Shown piece after piece: positions 55,871 through 63,160 of a stretch of DNA of 64,000 nt. The position numbers were made by a program, and so were the translations under genes. The notes beneath the pieces were generated by a model that saw only the letters and a program-made list of their open reading frames with translations, was not told the DNA's origin and ran no database searches. The stretch spans positions 124,001 to 188,000 of the forward strand of contig NZ_QMDW01000002.1 of the NCBI RefSeq assembly GCF_003605635.1, read 5' to 3'. How positions within the stretch are numbered: the stretch's first letter is position 1; each line of letters opens with the position of its first letter. The DNA is from Halonotius pteroides (GTDB taxonomy: Archaea > Halobacteriota > Halobacteria > Halobacteriales > Haloferacaceae).

Positions 55871-56887
55871 TCACGGACACCCCGGCGCATCGTCGGCAAC
55901 CGACGCACTCACCAGGCCGCGAGGTGCGGCTTCACCGACTGGGACAACGCGAAACCGCCAACCTGTTGGGCGTGTCGCAACATCGACCGCAACCGGCTGC
56001 CAGTCGGTAGCCATCCGGTACAACTCGATCACGACCGGTAATGTCGGTAGCTGGCCGCCGTACGGCGAAAACGCGTAGCCGGCAACCGCGATGAGTACGG
56101 CCCGCGTCCCGGTTGATCGGTGCTGGAGCCACGGGGAGTCATGGTACGCCCCAACAACCCCCTGTTCCTGAAGCCGGTCAAACACCGCTGTCACCGTGGT
56201 CACGTTGGTCTCTGTGGCGGTGGCGTCGGCAGCGGATGGCAGCCGATCGGCAGCCGCCGCCATCACCGCGGCCTGGTCGCAAGGAGACAGCCGGGTCGAC
56301 AACACTGTCGCCATACTTTCCAGTAGTCGAAGACAGAGGCCGTCAGCTGTCGACTGCTCCTCGGCATGGTCAAGATAGGCGTCCATCACAGCCGTTTCGG
56401 CTGTATCGTACCCCTCGGCAGCCAATGTCTCGAAGACCGCGGCGGCGACATGATGGCAAAACTGCACGAGCGGACGGGTGGCTGTCGTCGCCCCCGAGGC
56501 GGGGTCAGTTGTAGCAGAACGCCACGGGGCTCTGTCACACCCATCTGCTGTTGGGTGGTCATCTGCGTCGTCGGTGGAGGATGTCGTCGCGTCAGCGGTG
56601 GTCGTCGCTGTGTGTGACTGCCCGGCAAGCGGCTCAACTGTCGAGGGGTAGCCCTGACAGACAACGATATCATGTTGCGGGAGCGTCGGATCGTACTGCC
56701 GGAGGGCGTTGCGGTACTGTGTTGTCGCACGTGCGGCTGTCCGGGCGATCTGGCGGGTCGGAAACCACAACCCGGCAGCCGGCACCGGCTGCTCGGCGTG
56801 GCGACTACAGACGAGTGTGTACTCGCCGTCGTCGACTGCGAGCGATTCGATATGGGCGCGAAGGTCACGGAGCATGGGGCCAAGCAT
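55871..56887 (-). CDS. Unknown haloarchaeal protein (DUF7551/7552-like) with domain shared with a histidine kinase
   Basis: A 338-residue soluble protein. Residues 1-80 form one domain (MLRDLRAHIESLAVDDGEYT to DIVVCQGYP), followed by a Thr/Asp-rich linker to about 140. Residues 141-210 (VFETLAAEGYDTAETAVMDA) resemble the N-terminal domain of the kinase at 8823. The C-terminal part has FDRLQEQGVVGAYHD. It is divergent from the copper lipoprotein gene, with three DtxR-type boxes between them. I recall such proteins as a haloarchaeal DUF without assigned function; metal regulation is inferred. Confidence 0.75.
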   Translation of the reverse strand: MLGPMLRDLRAHIESLAVDDGEYTLVCSRHAEQPVPAAGLWFPTRQIARTAARATTQYRNALRQYDPTLPQHDIVVCQGYPSTVEPLAGQSHTATTTADATTSSTDDADDHPTADGCDRAPWRSATTDPASGATTATRPLVQFCHHVAAAVFETLAAEGYDTAETAVMDAYLDHAEEQSTADGLCLRLLESMATVLSTRLSPCDQAAVMAAAADRLPSAADATATETNVTTVTAVFDRLQEQGVVGAYHDSPWLQHRSTGTRAVLIAVAGYAFSPYGGQLPTLPVVIELYRMATDWQPVAVDVATRPTGWRFRVVPVGEAAPRGLVSASVADDAPGCP

Positions 56888-56955
56888 CGTCAGTCACGCT
56901 GCTACCATCGGTAGCCCGGAAACTGAGAGGGCACCGACGGATAGCCTGTAATTTA

Positions 56956-56969
56956 TTAGGTTAGCCTAA
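56956..56969. promoter_or_regulatory. DtxR/IdeR-type box 1
   Basis: TTAGGTTAGCCTAA, a perfect match to the TTAGG-N4-CCTAA arrangement and to the left part of the bacterial DtxR consensus. It is 69 bases upstream of the divergent gene at 56887. Confidence 0.8.
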
Positions 56970-56987
56970 AACACATAACCCTGTTGT

Positions 56988-57001
56988 TTTGGTCGGCCTA
57001 A
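56988..57001. promoter_or_regulatory. DtxR/IdeR-type box 2 (degenerate left arm)
   Basis: TTTGGTCGGCCTAA matches the box in the right arm and four of five bases in the left arm. It is spaced 32 bases from box 1 and 36 from box 3. Confidence 0.65.
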
Positions 57002-57023
57002 AATTCGTAACACTCTTATTGTT

Positions 57024-57037
57024 TTAGGTTGGCCTAA
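57024..57037. promoter_or_regulatory. DtxR/IdeR-type box 3
   Basis: TTAGGTTGGCCTAA ends five bases before ATG 57043 and would cover the transcription start of the copper lipoprotein gene. The TATA-like tcttattg (57014-57021) lies just upstream. Confidence 0.8.
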
Positions 57038-57042
57038 ATTCT

Positions 57043-59445
57043 ATGGCACACTCACGACGGCGGCTGTTGCAGACGACAGGCACAGTACTTGCAAGCGCGG
57101 CTCTCGCCGGCTGTAGCAGTACCGACAATCAGGCCGACAGCGGTGGCGAAGCGTCGATCGCAGCGGCCGACCTTGGCGTCGTTGCCGAATGGAACGCGAT
57201 CCGCACCCGACTCCGTGATCCCGTGATCCTTGGGCACGCTGAGGAGTACGCTGCGGGTGAAGGCGTCGTCGGCGACATCTTTGAGCGGTTTGAGATGGCG
57301 TCAGGACAGAACAATGCTCACGAGACCCTTGAGGAAACCGACAAAGAGCACTACGAGGGGTTCGAAACCGCATTGGGCGACCTCCGGAGCGCGCTTACGG
57401 ACAATGATCTCGATGGGGCCCACGATGCGATGAGAGCGGCTGATGAACAGCTTCGCGGCGCGCAGGCCGCACTCGCCGGCCAGGAGACGGTCAAACAGCT
57501 TACCGCGCTCGTAATGGGTGCACATATCAAAGACGTTGAGGTGCTTCTCGCCGCGGAGGCGTACGACGACGCCAGCCTTGAGTACAACCAGATCGGAACC
57601 AAATTCCAACAAAAGGGGCTGTACGATATGATCGCTGCGGCTGACACTGAAGCTGCGGATGGGGTTGTCGACGCTCTTGATCGGGCGGCAACTGCTGCCG
57701 AGGCGGCAAACGCAACCGACGCTTCAGCTGCCGGTTCGGACGCGTTTGAGGCGGCAACACAGGGGTTGCATGCGGTCGCGAACGCCAACGTCGCCGACGC
57801 CGCCCACATGGCTGCCCTACAGGGGTTGGGCTGGGATGCGGCCGCGCTGACGACAATCGGTGGCCCCGGTACCGATTACGCACACGCTGCCGCATTGAAC
57901 CTGTATCGTGCACGCGCCTACGACGCACACTGGATCGCAGCCAACGGCAGCACCGACACAGCGGCGACGATGGCACGCGATGTGTTCGCTCACTTTGAGG
58001 GGGCCCGTACACACGAAGCGCTAGAGGAGGCAGACCGCGACGCCTATGAAACGTTCGAGGCCGGACTTGAATCGCTACAGACCAGGATCGACGACGGCGA
58101 TACCGGCGGGATCGACGACGCTGTTGCAACCATCGATGAAAATCTCCGTACCGGAATCAAGCGCCTTGCTGGCGGCGACGCCCCGCTGCTGCAATCCGGA
58201 TTTTTCCGTGCTCGCTTTGCGGATGCGTATGAACGCTACCGGCAGGGCGAAGCGGCCGCGGCGGCGACGATCGCTGAGGGGCTCTTCGGGCGGTTTGAGG
58301 CGAACGAGCTGAACTTCCACGAAACACTTGAGGACACAAGCGAGTCGCTGTATGAAACCTTCGAGGAGGAACACCTGACCGCACTCGTCACCGCCTACGA
58401 AGACGACAACAGCAGCGCGGTCGACACCCACCATCAGGGCGTGTGTGACGCGCTCCTCGAGTTTGAAGCCGAACACAGCGCGGCGCTTGCAAGCGGTGCG
58501 GAAGCCGGTTACATGGGGGCTCGTGGCTTCGATGCCGCCGGCGTCGCCGCCCTCGGGGATGCCAGCCGAGCGAGCACGATCGTCAGCGACGCCTTCGCCC
58601 ACTTTGAGAACGGGGCTGCCGGGTATCACGAGGCCATCGAGGCAGCCGATGTGGAACGCTACGAGTCATTTGAGGCCGCTCTCGGGGCGATTCAGACAGC
58701 AGTTGACGACGGCGGCGACGTGTACGCCAATGCAAAAGCGTTCAACGACGAGGCCGTCGCCTCCGCGTACGCGATCGCTGAATCTGGGGGTGCAACCGCA
58801 CCCGCTGCGGCGATGATGGGTGATGCCTTCGCCCACTTCGAACAAGCCGAGGTACACGAGGCACTGGAAGAAGCCGATCATGATACCTATGAGGGCTTTG
58901 AGGCCGCACTTAACTCTTATCAGTCCGGCCTTGAGTCAGGAGACACTGAGCCGGTAGCGCGGTATGCCGCGATGGCCCGTACCGGTGGGTTCGCTGTCGC
59001 CGGCGCGGTCGACGCCGCGCCGTCCGTTGACGCCGCGGCTGCTGATGACGGAGGAGAGGCCGAGGAATCAGCCTACGAGGGCGGGCCGAACATTGTCGAG
59101 GGCGTTCCTGACGACGCCGACCACGTCGTTGAAGCACAGGCCGTCGTCTTTGAGCCGGCGGAGCTGACAGTACAGCAGGGTGAGACGGTTGCCTGGAAGT
59201 ACGCTGCTGGAGACGCACACAACGTTGTCGCCGACGAGGACAAGATCCCGGACGACGCAGAGTACTGGGCTTCCGGCGGGTTCGACAGCGAAATGGCCGC
59301 CAGAGACGGCTGGGAGAACGGTAAGGGGGCTCTCCACCGCTCGGAACAGGTGTACGTCCACACCTTCGAGGCAGCCGGCACACACGAGTATCTCTGTGTC
59401 CCACACGAGGCCGCCGGAATGGTCGGCAAGGTCATCGTCGAATAG
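57043..59445 (+). CDS. Tat-exported lipoprotein with five His/Glu repeats and C-terminal blue-copper domain (DUF5059-like)
   Basis: An 800-residue surface protein. The Tat signal SRRRLLQTTGTVLASAALAG ends at a lipobox Cys, residue 24. Five repeats begin near residues 78, 313, 413, 516 and 594, each with the pattern FxxFE...HExLExxD...YExFExxL (for example HEALEEADRDAYETFEAGL). Residues 685-800 are a plastocyanin/halocyanin fold with copper ligands in DAHNVVAD and YLCVPHEAAGM (His, Cys, His, Met). I believe the repeat region is DUF5059. Three metal-regulator boxes at its promoter point to iron- or manganese-dependent control. A role in metal capture or oxidation is inference. Confidence 0.9.
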   Translation: MAHSRRRLLQTTGTVLASAALAGCSSTDNQADSGGEASIAAADLGVVAEWNAIRTRLRDPVILGHAEEYAAGEGVVGDIFERFEMASGQNNAHETLEETDKEHYEGFETALGDLRSALTDNDLDGAHDAMRAADEQLRGAQAALAGQETVKQLTALVMGAHIKDVEVLLAAEAYDDASLEYNQIGTKFQQKGLYDMIAAADTEAADGVVDALDRAATAAEAANATDASAAGSDAFEAATQGLHAVANANVADAAHMAALQGLGWDAAALTTIGGPGTDYAHAAALNLYRARAYDAHWIAANGSTDTAATMARDVFAHFEGARTHEALEEADRDAYETFEAGLESLQTRIDDGDTGGIDDAVATIDENLRTGIKRLAGGDAPLLQSGFFRARFADAYERYRQGEAAAAATIAEGLFGRFEANELNFHETLEDTSESLYETFEEEHLTALVTAYEDDNSSAVDTHHQGVCDALLEFEAEHSAALASGAEAGYMGARGFDAAGVAALGDASRASTIVSDAFAHFENGAAGYHEAIEAADVERYESFEAALGAIQTAVDDGGDVYANAKAFNDEAVASAYAIAESGGATAPAAAMMGDAFAHFEQAEVHEALEEADHDTYEGFEAALNSYQSGLESGDTEPVARYAAMARTGGFAVAGAVDAAPSVDAAAADDGGEAEESAYEGGPNIVEGVPDDADHVVEAQAVVFEPAELTVQQGETVAWKYAAGDAHNVVADEDKIPDDAEYWASGGFDSEMAARDGWENGKGALHRSEQVYVHTFEAAGTHEYLCVPHEAAGMVGKVIVE

Positions 59446-59559
59446 GGATCAATCGCGGCGCAGACGATTTTGTATCGTGGTATGTGATTTACCGGAACCG
59501 CGAGGGTACTCACCAAACCTGAACAGGGTGAAAACCGCGCACCTACTCAAAAAACAGCG

Positions 59560-59919
59560 TTAGAACGGAGCCTGTGGGCCTTCGTCGCTGTCGTCGCCAC
59601 CCTCACCAGGGAAGGAAGGACTCATGCCCTCTGTTTCGCCCATATCCGGCTCGGCACCCTGACCGGTGTTGGCGTGTACCTCGTTGATCTCGGGGATCTC
59701 CTTGACCATCCGGCTTTTGATCGCCTGGATCGTCATCGGGGAGATGCCACAGCCGGAACAGGCACCGCCGAGTTGGATCTCAACCTCGCCAGTCTCGGCG
59801 TCGAGACGCTGAATCGCGGCGTTGCCGCCGTGCATCTGAATCTGCGGGAAGTTGCGCCGCAGGAAGTTCACCACGCGGTCTTGAAGCTCGGAATCAGCCG
59901 ATGCGGAGTCTGTACTCAT
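59560..59919 (-). CDS. NifU C-terminal-domain (Nfu-type) Fe-S protein
   Basis: A 119-residue protein. Residues 10-85 form the Nfu domain (FLRRNFPQIQMHGGNAAIQR), with the cluster-binding GACSGCGISPMTIQ (CxxC), and an acidic tail follows. Nfu proteins carry [4Fe-4S] clusters to target enzymes. ATG 59919 is chosen; an ATG five codons earlier is possible. Confidence 0.93.
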   Translation of the reverse strand: MSTDSASADSELQDRVVNFLRRNFPQIQMHGGNAAIQRLDAETGEVEIQLGGACSGCGISPMTIQAIKSRMVKEIPEINEVHANTGQGAEPDMGETEGMSPSFPGEGGDDSDEGPQAPF

Positions 59920-60042
59920 ACGGATTCGTTGCATAGCAACAGGCTTAGGCCTTTGGTTCAGGTGGAATGATGCGGGCGATCACGCCGCGGACGCCTCCTA
60001 TCACTGTTCGCCGTCTCGCATCTCGACCGACGGCACACGCGC

Positions 60043-60363
60043 TTACTCTGTCAACTCGAACAGCTGGCGGAGCTCGGTTTCGATCTCCTCGGTGTAGTGA
60101 TCCAGCGTCTCCTCGAAGGTCTCGCGGTCGACGACGACACCCGTGAGCCGATCGTAGGGATCGTTTGGCAACGTGATCCTAAACCCGTCGTCGGGATCGT
60201 ATAGCGGCTCGCTTTCGTTGAGCACCTGCTGATCGATGCCGTGGATCAACGTCGAGTCGTAGGCCTCGTTCATCGTGTTGAACGCGTTCTTGTAGGCCCG
60301 CTGGAGCTGCGGAAAGTAGTGTTCGTACTTGTCCTCAAACTTCTCGGGATCGAACTCAACCAT
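60043..60363 (-). CDS. DUF5783-like haloarchaeal protein
   Basis: A 106-residue acidic protein, MVEFDPEKFEDKYEHYFPQL, with YKNAFNTMNEAYDSTLIHGI and LNESEPLYDPDDGFRITLP. This pattern matches DUF5783, which is restricted to haloarchaea. Function is unknown. The 240 bases upstream show no gene. Confidence 0.8.
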   Translation of the reverse strand: MVEFDPEKFEDKYEHYFPQLQRAYKNAFNTMNEAYDSTLIHGIDQQVLNESEPLYDPDDGFRITLPNDPYDRLTGVVVDRETFEETLDHYTEEIETELRQLFELTE

Positions 60364-60603
60364 TAGCTGATAGTTGGGAAGGAGGCCAAAAAGCGGGGCG
60401 GTTCAATGTCATAAACCACATAATGCGATATCAAATCCGATTCGGAAGCGGCTGAGTGCCGAACGACTGTGTCGTGACCGACGTTATCAGCAGCCGTTGA
60501 AAACCCTCAACGTGCTTTCAGTCCGCCAGAAGGATGACTGCCAAGCTACACGTCGCTCCGTGGCTATCAAAATCGACGACGCAGGGCCGAGTCGAACAGG
60601 GGG

Positions 60604-61224
60604 TCAGAACTGTTGCCACGGTGTCGGCGAGGAGAGTCGACCGCGGATGCGGAGTTCGCGGCCATCATCAGCCGTTCGGGTGTCGACGACGGTCTCAAAC
60701 GGATCAAGCAGCGTGTGAATCGTCTGTTCGTCGTGCATTGTTTCGTTGATCACCGCGATCGTCGGCCAGTGTTCGTTCTGCGTCTGTCCGAGCAACACAC
60801 GGGTGAACTGGTAGATCCGGTCGGCCTCCCAGTACATCAGAAGTTGAGACAGCGAGTGCAGCCCAACTGTCAGGTCATCGTCGGCCATCGCCTCGGTCAG
60901 TTGGGTAAACTTTACCCCTAGATCGGTGAGGTTCTTTGGCGAGGAAATATATTTTGTCAGCTCCGTATCCTCAACGTCTGACCCCTGCTCGCGGCTGACA
61001 CAGTCGACAACGCCGATCGCGTCGCCGTCGTGGCCGGTGAGTGTCTCATAATCCTCGCGGACGGTCGGGGCGTCATGGCCGGTTGACAACACAAGCGCAC
61101 GGTCTGTGCGCGCGCCGAAGATCCGATGCATAAGCTCATATTTTCCGCTCATCGGTGGCCCAGCGACGATGATACTCGGCGTATCGGTGAGCCGATCGGC
61201 CAAGGGAAGTTCGGTTACGGACAT
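60604..61224 (-). CDS. P-loop protein near chemotaxis genes (DUF7504-like, RecA/RAD55-type fold)
   Basis: A 206-residue protein. Walker A is IIVAGPPMSGKYELMHRIF. A second strand with GDAIGVVDCVSRE suggests a degraded Walker B, and later LTVGLHSLSQLLMYW and EHWPTIAVINETMHDE resemble KaiC/RAD55-like and ArlH-like ATPases. I recall haloarchaeal relatives as DUF7504. It is on the same strand as cheW, 209 bases past it. A role in taxis or transcription is not demonstrated. Confidence 0.75.
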   Translation of the reverse strand: MSVTELPLADRLTDTPSIIVAGPPMSGKYELMHRIFGARTDRALVLSTGHDAPTVREDYETLTGHDGDAIGVVDCVSREQGSDVEDTELTKYISSPKNLTDLGVKFTQLTEAMADDDLTVGLHSLSQLLMYWEADRIYQFTRVLLGQTQNEHWPTIAVINETMHDEQTIHTLLDPFETVVDTRTADDGRELRIRGRLSSPTPWQQF

Positions 61225-61433
61225 TGGATCGGACAGGGCCGCCGACGAGCCGGGCGGCGTGGCGCGTGGTGAGAAGCCGATACGGAGATCCGGCCGTTCG
61301 GCAGGGTGCGGAGAGTGTCCCCCCCGAGAAGCGAGGCGAGTCGGTGACAGACGGCGGGGACGCTCATAGATAGATACGTCTCACAGTGGCAAATAAACAT
61401 TGGCCTCAAATTCTCACAGGTGAAACTGGTCGG

Positions 61434-61895
61434 CTACTCAGCGGTGGCGACGTTGGGGTCAACCCAGACGACAAAGCGATCCTCGTCTTTGACGATGCCG
61501 TGGACGTTTTCATCGTCGGCGGTCGTCGTCTCGTCGACCTCATCGGGGGTGACGTCCGTGACCTGATAAACCTCATCGACGATCCACGCGACGGTCGCCT
61601 GGTCGTCCATGGCATCGGGATCGAAGACGATAATCCGTTCGCGGGTTCCGCCTTCCTCGATATCGAAGATCGTCTTCGGGTTGATAATCGAGGTTGTCCG
61701 ACCCCGAAGATCCATCACACCCTCGACGTGTGGCGGCGAGTTCGGGATACGGGTGAGATCACCGGCGTCGACGATCTCGTCGATCACGCCGATATCAAGA
61801 CAGTACGTTTCATCACTGAGCCCGAACTCCAGCACTTTGGTTGCCTCCCCCGTGGCAGCCTCGGCATCAGCGGGTTGGGCTTCACTTTCGGACAT
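61434..61895 (-). CDS. cheW: Chemotaxis coupling protein CheW
   Basis: A 153-residue protein bridging transducers and CheA. The CheW fold is visible: VLEFGLSDETYCLDIGVIDE, IPNSPPHVEGVMDLRGRTTS with the conserved Arg-Gly, IINPKTIFDIEE and ATVAWIVDEVYQVTDV. ATG 61895 is favoured; the upstream extension lies in the promoter region shared with cheB. It is divergent from cheB-cheA. Confidence 0.93.
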   Translation of the reverse strand: MSESEAQPADAEAATGEATKVLEFGLSDETYCLDIGVIDEIVDAGDLTRIPNSPPHVEGVMDLRGRTTSIINPKTIFDIEEGGTRERIIVFDPDAMDDQATVAWIVDEVYQVTDVTPDEVDETTTADDENVHGIVKDEDRFVVWVDPNVATAE

Positions 61896-61967
61896 GTGCG
61901 GTATTGACGGGGTACCGGTAGTTAACTCTGTCCAATAACGTATCACTCATTCGGAGAGAGCCGGTGG

Positions 61968-61975
61968 CTTTATTC
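61968..61975 (+). promoter_or_regulatory. TATA element of the cheB-cheA unit
   Basis: ctttattc lies about 30 bases before ATG 62002 of the micro-ORF, so transcription probably starts on or just before that ATG. Confidence 0.5.
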
Positions 61976-62001
61976 TTGCCCTTTTTGTAGTACCTACAAC
62001 A

Positions 62002-62106
62002 ATGAGGGGCGAGACCCGAGGCAGGCCACTGGGCGAAGCCGCCGGATTCGGTGTCACCAAGGAGCCGTCCCGCCAGCTGTGGGCCGGAGGTGACAGCGGT
62101 GCGTAA
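62002..62106 (+). CDS. Leaderless 34-residue micro-ORF overlapping cheB start
   Basis: MRGETRGRPLGEAAGFGVTK runs to ...GGDSGA, with TAA at 62104-62106 overlapping the beginning of cheB (GTG 62099). A TATA element about 30 bases upstream predicts that its ATG is at or near the 5' end of the mRNA. Its last third contains the cheB Shine-Dalgarno sequence. It may be a leader peptide whose translation controls cheB, or a small protein of its own. Confidence 0.5.
   Translation: MRGETRGRPLGEAAGFGVTKEPSRQLWAGGDSGA
62086..62093 (+). promoter_or_regulatory. Strong Shine-Dalgarno for cheB
   Basis: GGAGGTGA, complementary to the 16S rRNA tail, ends five bases before GTG 62099. It decides the cheB start and is notable where most genes look leaderless. 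Confidence 0.7.
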
Positions 62107-63160
62107 GCCACGGACGGTCGTCGTCGACGACTCCCGATTTATGCGCGGACTGATCTCCGACCTTCTCGATGAGGCCGGGGTACCCGTTGTCGGCGAGGCC
62201 AAAGACGGCGCTGCGGCCCTAGAGGTCATCGCTGAGGAGGAGCCGGATGCGGTGACGATGGATCTGGAGATGCCCCGAATGAACGGCATCGAGGCCGTCG
62301 AGCGTATCATGGCGGAACACCCGACACCGGTGCTCATGCTGAGCGCCCACACAGAGGACGGCGCGGAGGTGACCTTTGAGGCTCTTGAGAAGGGCGCGGT
62401 CGATTTCTTCTCAAAACCCGGCGGTGAGGTATCAATGGGCGTCTCCCAACACGCCGACCAGCTTGTGGCAACGCTGCGGTCGGTCGCCGACGCCGACCTC
62501 ACACAGGCCAGCCGGCAGGCCGCCGACACTCAACGTCAGCCGGCGAGTCCAGGGCCTGGCGGCGCGGCGACGGCAGAAATCGAGGGGTTTGAGGATCAAC
62601 ACACCGTCGTCATCGGCTCTTCGACCGGCGGCCCCGACGCTGTCGAGCAGGTGATGAGCGAGTTGCCCGGCGGCGACTGTCGGGTGATCATCGTCCAACA
62701 CATGCCGGAGGCGTTCACCGCGCGGTTCGCCGATCGGCTGGATAACGCCTCGCGGTACACCGTCCGAGAGGCCACCGACGGCGCGCGGATCGGTGCCGGC
62801 GAGGCTGTCGTCGCCCGCGGCGGAAGCCATCTCGGGATCACCGGCTACAGCAACGGGCGGATCCGCGTCGAGTTGATCGAGGCAGATCGCGGCCACTCGG
62901 TGCGACCCGCCGTCGACGAGACGATGACGTCGGTCGCCGCGCAGATCGACGATCCGCTGACCGGGGTCATCCTCACCGGGATGGGCTCGGATGGCGCCGA
63001 GGGCATCTGTGCGATGCAGGCCGCCGGCGCGACAACGATCGCACAGAACAAGGAAAGCTGTGTGATCTACGGGATGCCGAAACGCGCGATCGAGGCGGGC
63101 TGTATTGATGAGGTTTGCCATATCGACGACATTGCGACAACAATCAGGGAGCTGGTATAA
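62099..63160 (+). CDS. cheB: Chemotaxis protein-glutamate methylesterase CheB
   Basis: A 353-residue response-regulator esterase. The receiver domain (residues 1-125) has the acidic pair in VVVDDSRFMRG, the phospho-acceptor Asp in AVTMDLEMPRMNG and Lys in VDFFSKPGG. The methylesterase domain has the catalytic Ser in VVIGSSTGGPDAVEQ, His in IIVQHMPEAFTARFADRL and Asp in ILTGMGSDGAEGI. It demethylates or deamidates transducer glutamyl residues. Its stop overlaps the cheA ATG (TAATG). Confidence 0.96.
   Translation: MRKPRTVVVDDSRFMRGLISDLLDEAGVPVVGEAKDGAAALEVIAEEEPDAVTMDLEMPRMNGIEAVERIMAEHPTPVLMLSAHTEDGAEVTFEALEKGAVDFFSKPGGEVSMGVSQHADQLVATLRSVADADLTQASRQAADTQRQPASPGPGGAATAEIEGFEDQHTVVIGSSTGGPDAVEQVMSELPGGDCRVIIVQHMPEAFTARFADRLDNASRYTVREATDGARIGAGEAVVARGGSHLGITGYSNGRIRVELIEADRGHSVRPAVDETMTSVAAQIDDPLTGVILTGMGSDGAEGICAMQAAGATTIAQNKESCVIYGMPKRAIEAGCIDEVCHIDDIATTIRELV

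Noticed and set aside
55699-55908. 69-codon minus-strand frame ending in an acidic tail
   Set aside because: The N-terminal half is arginine-rich low complexity and no promoter or family pattern was found.
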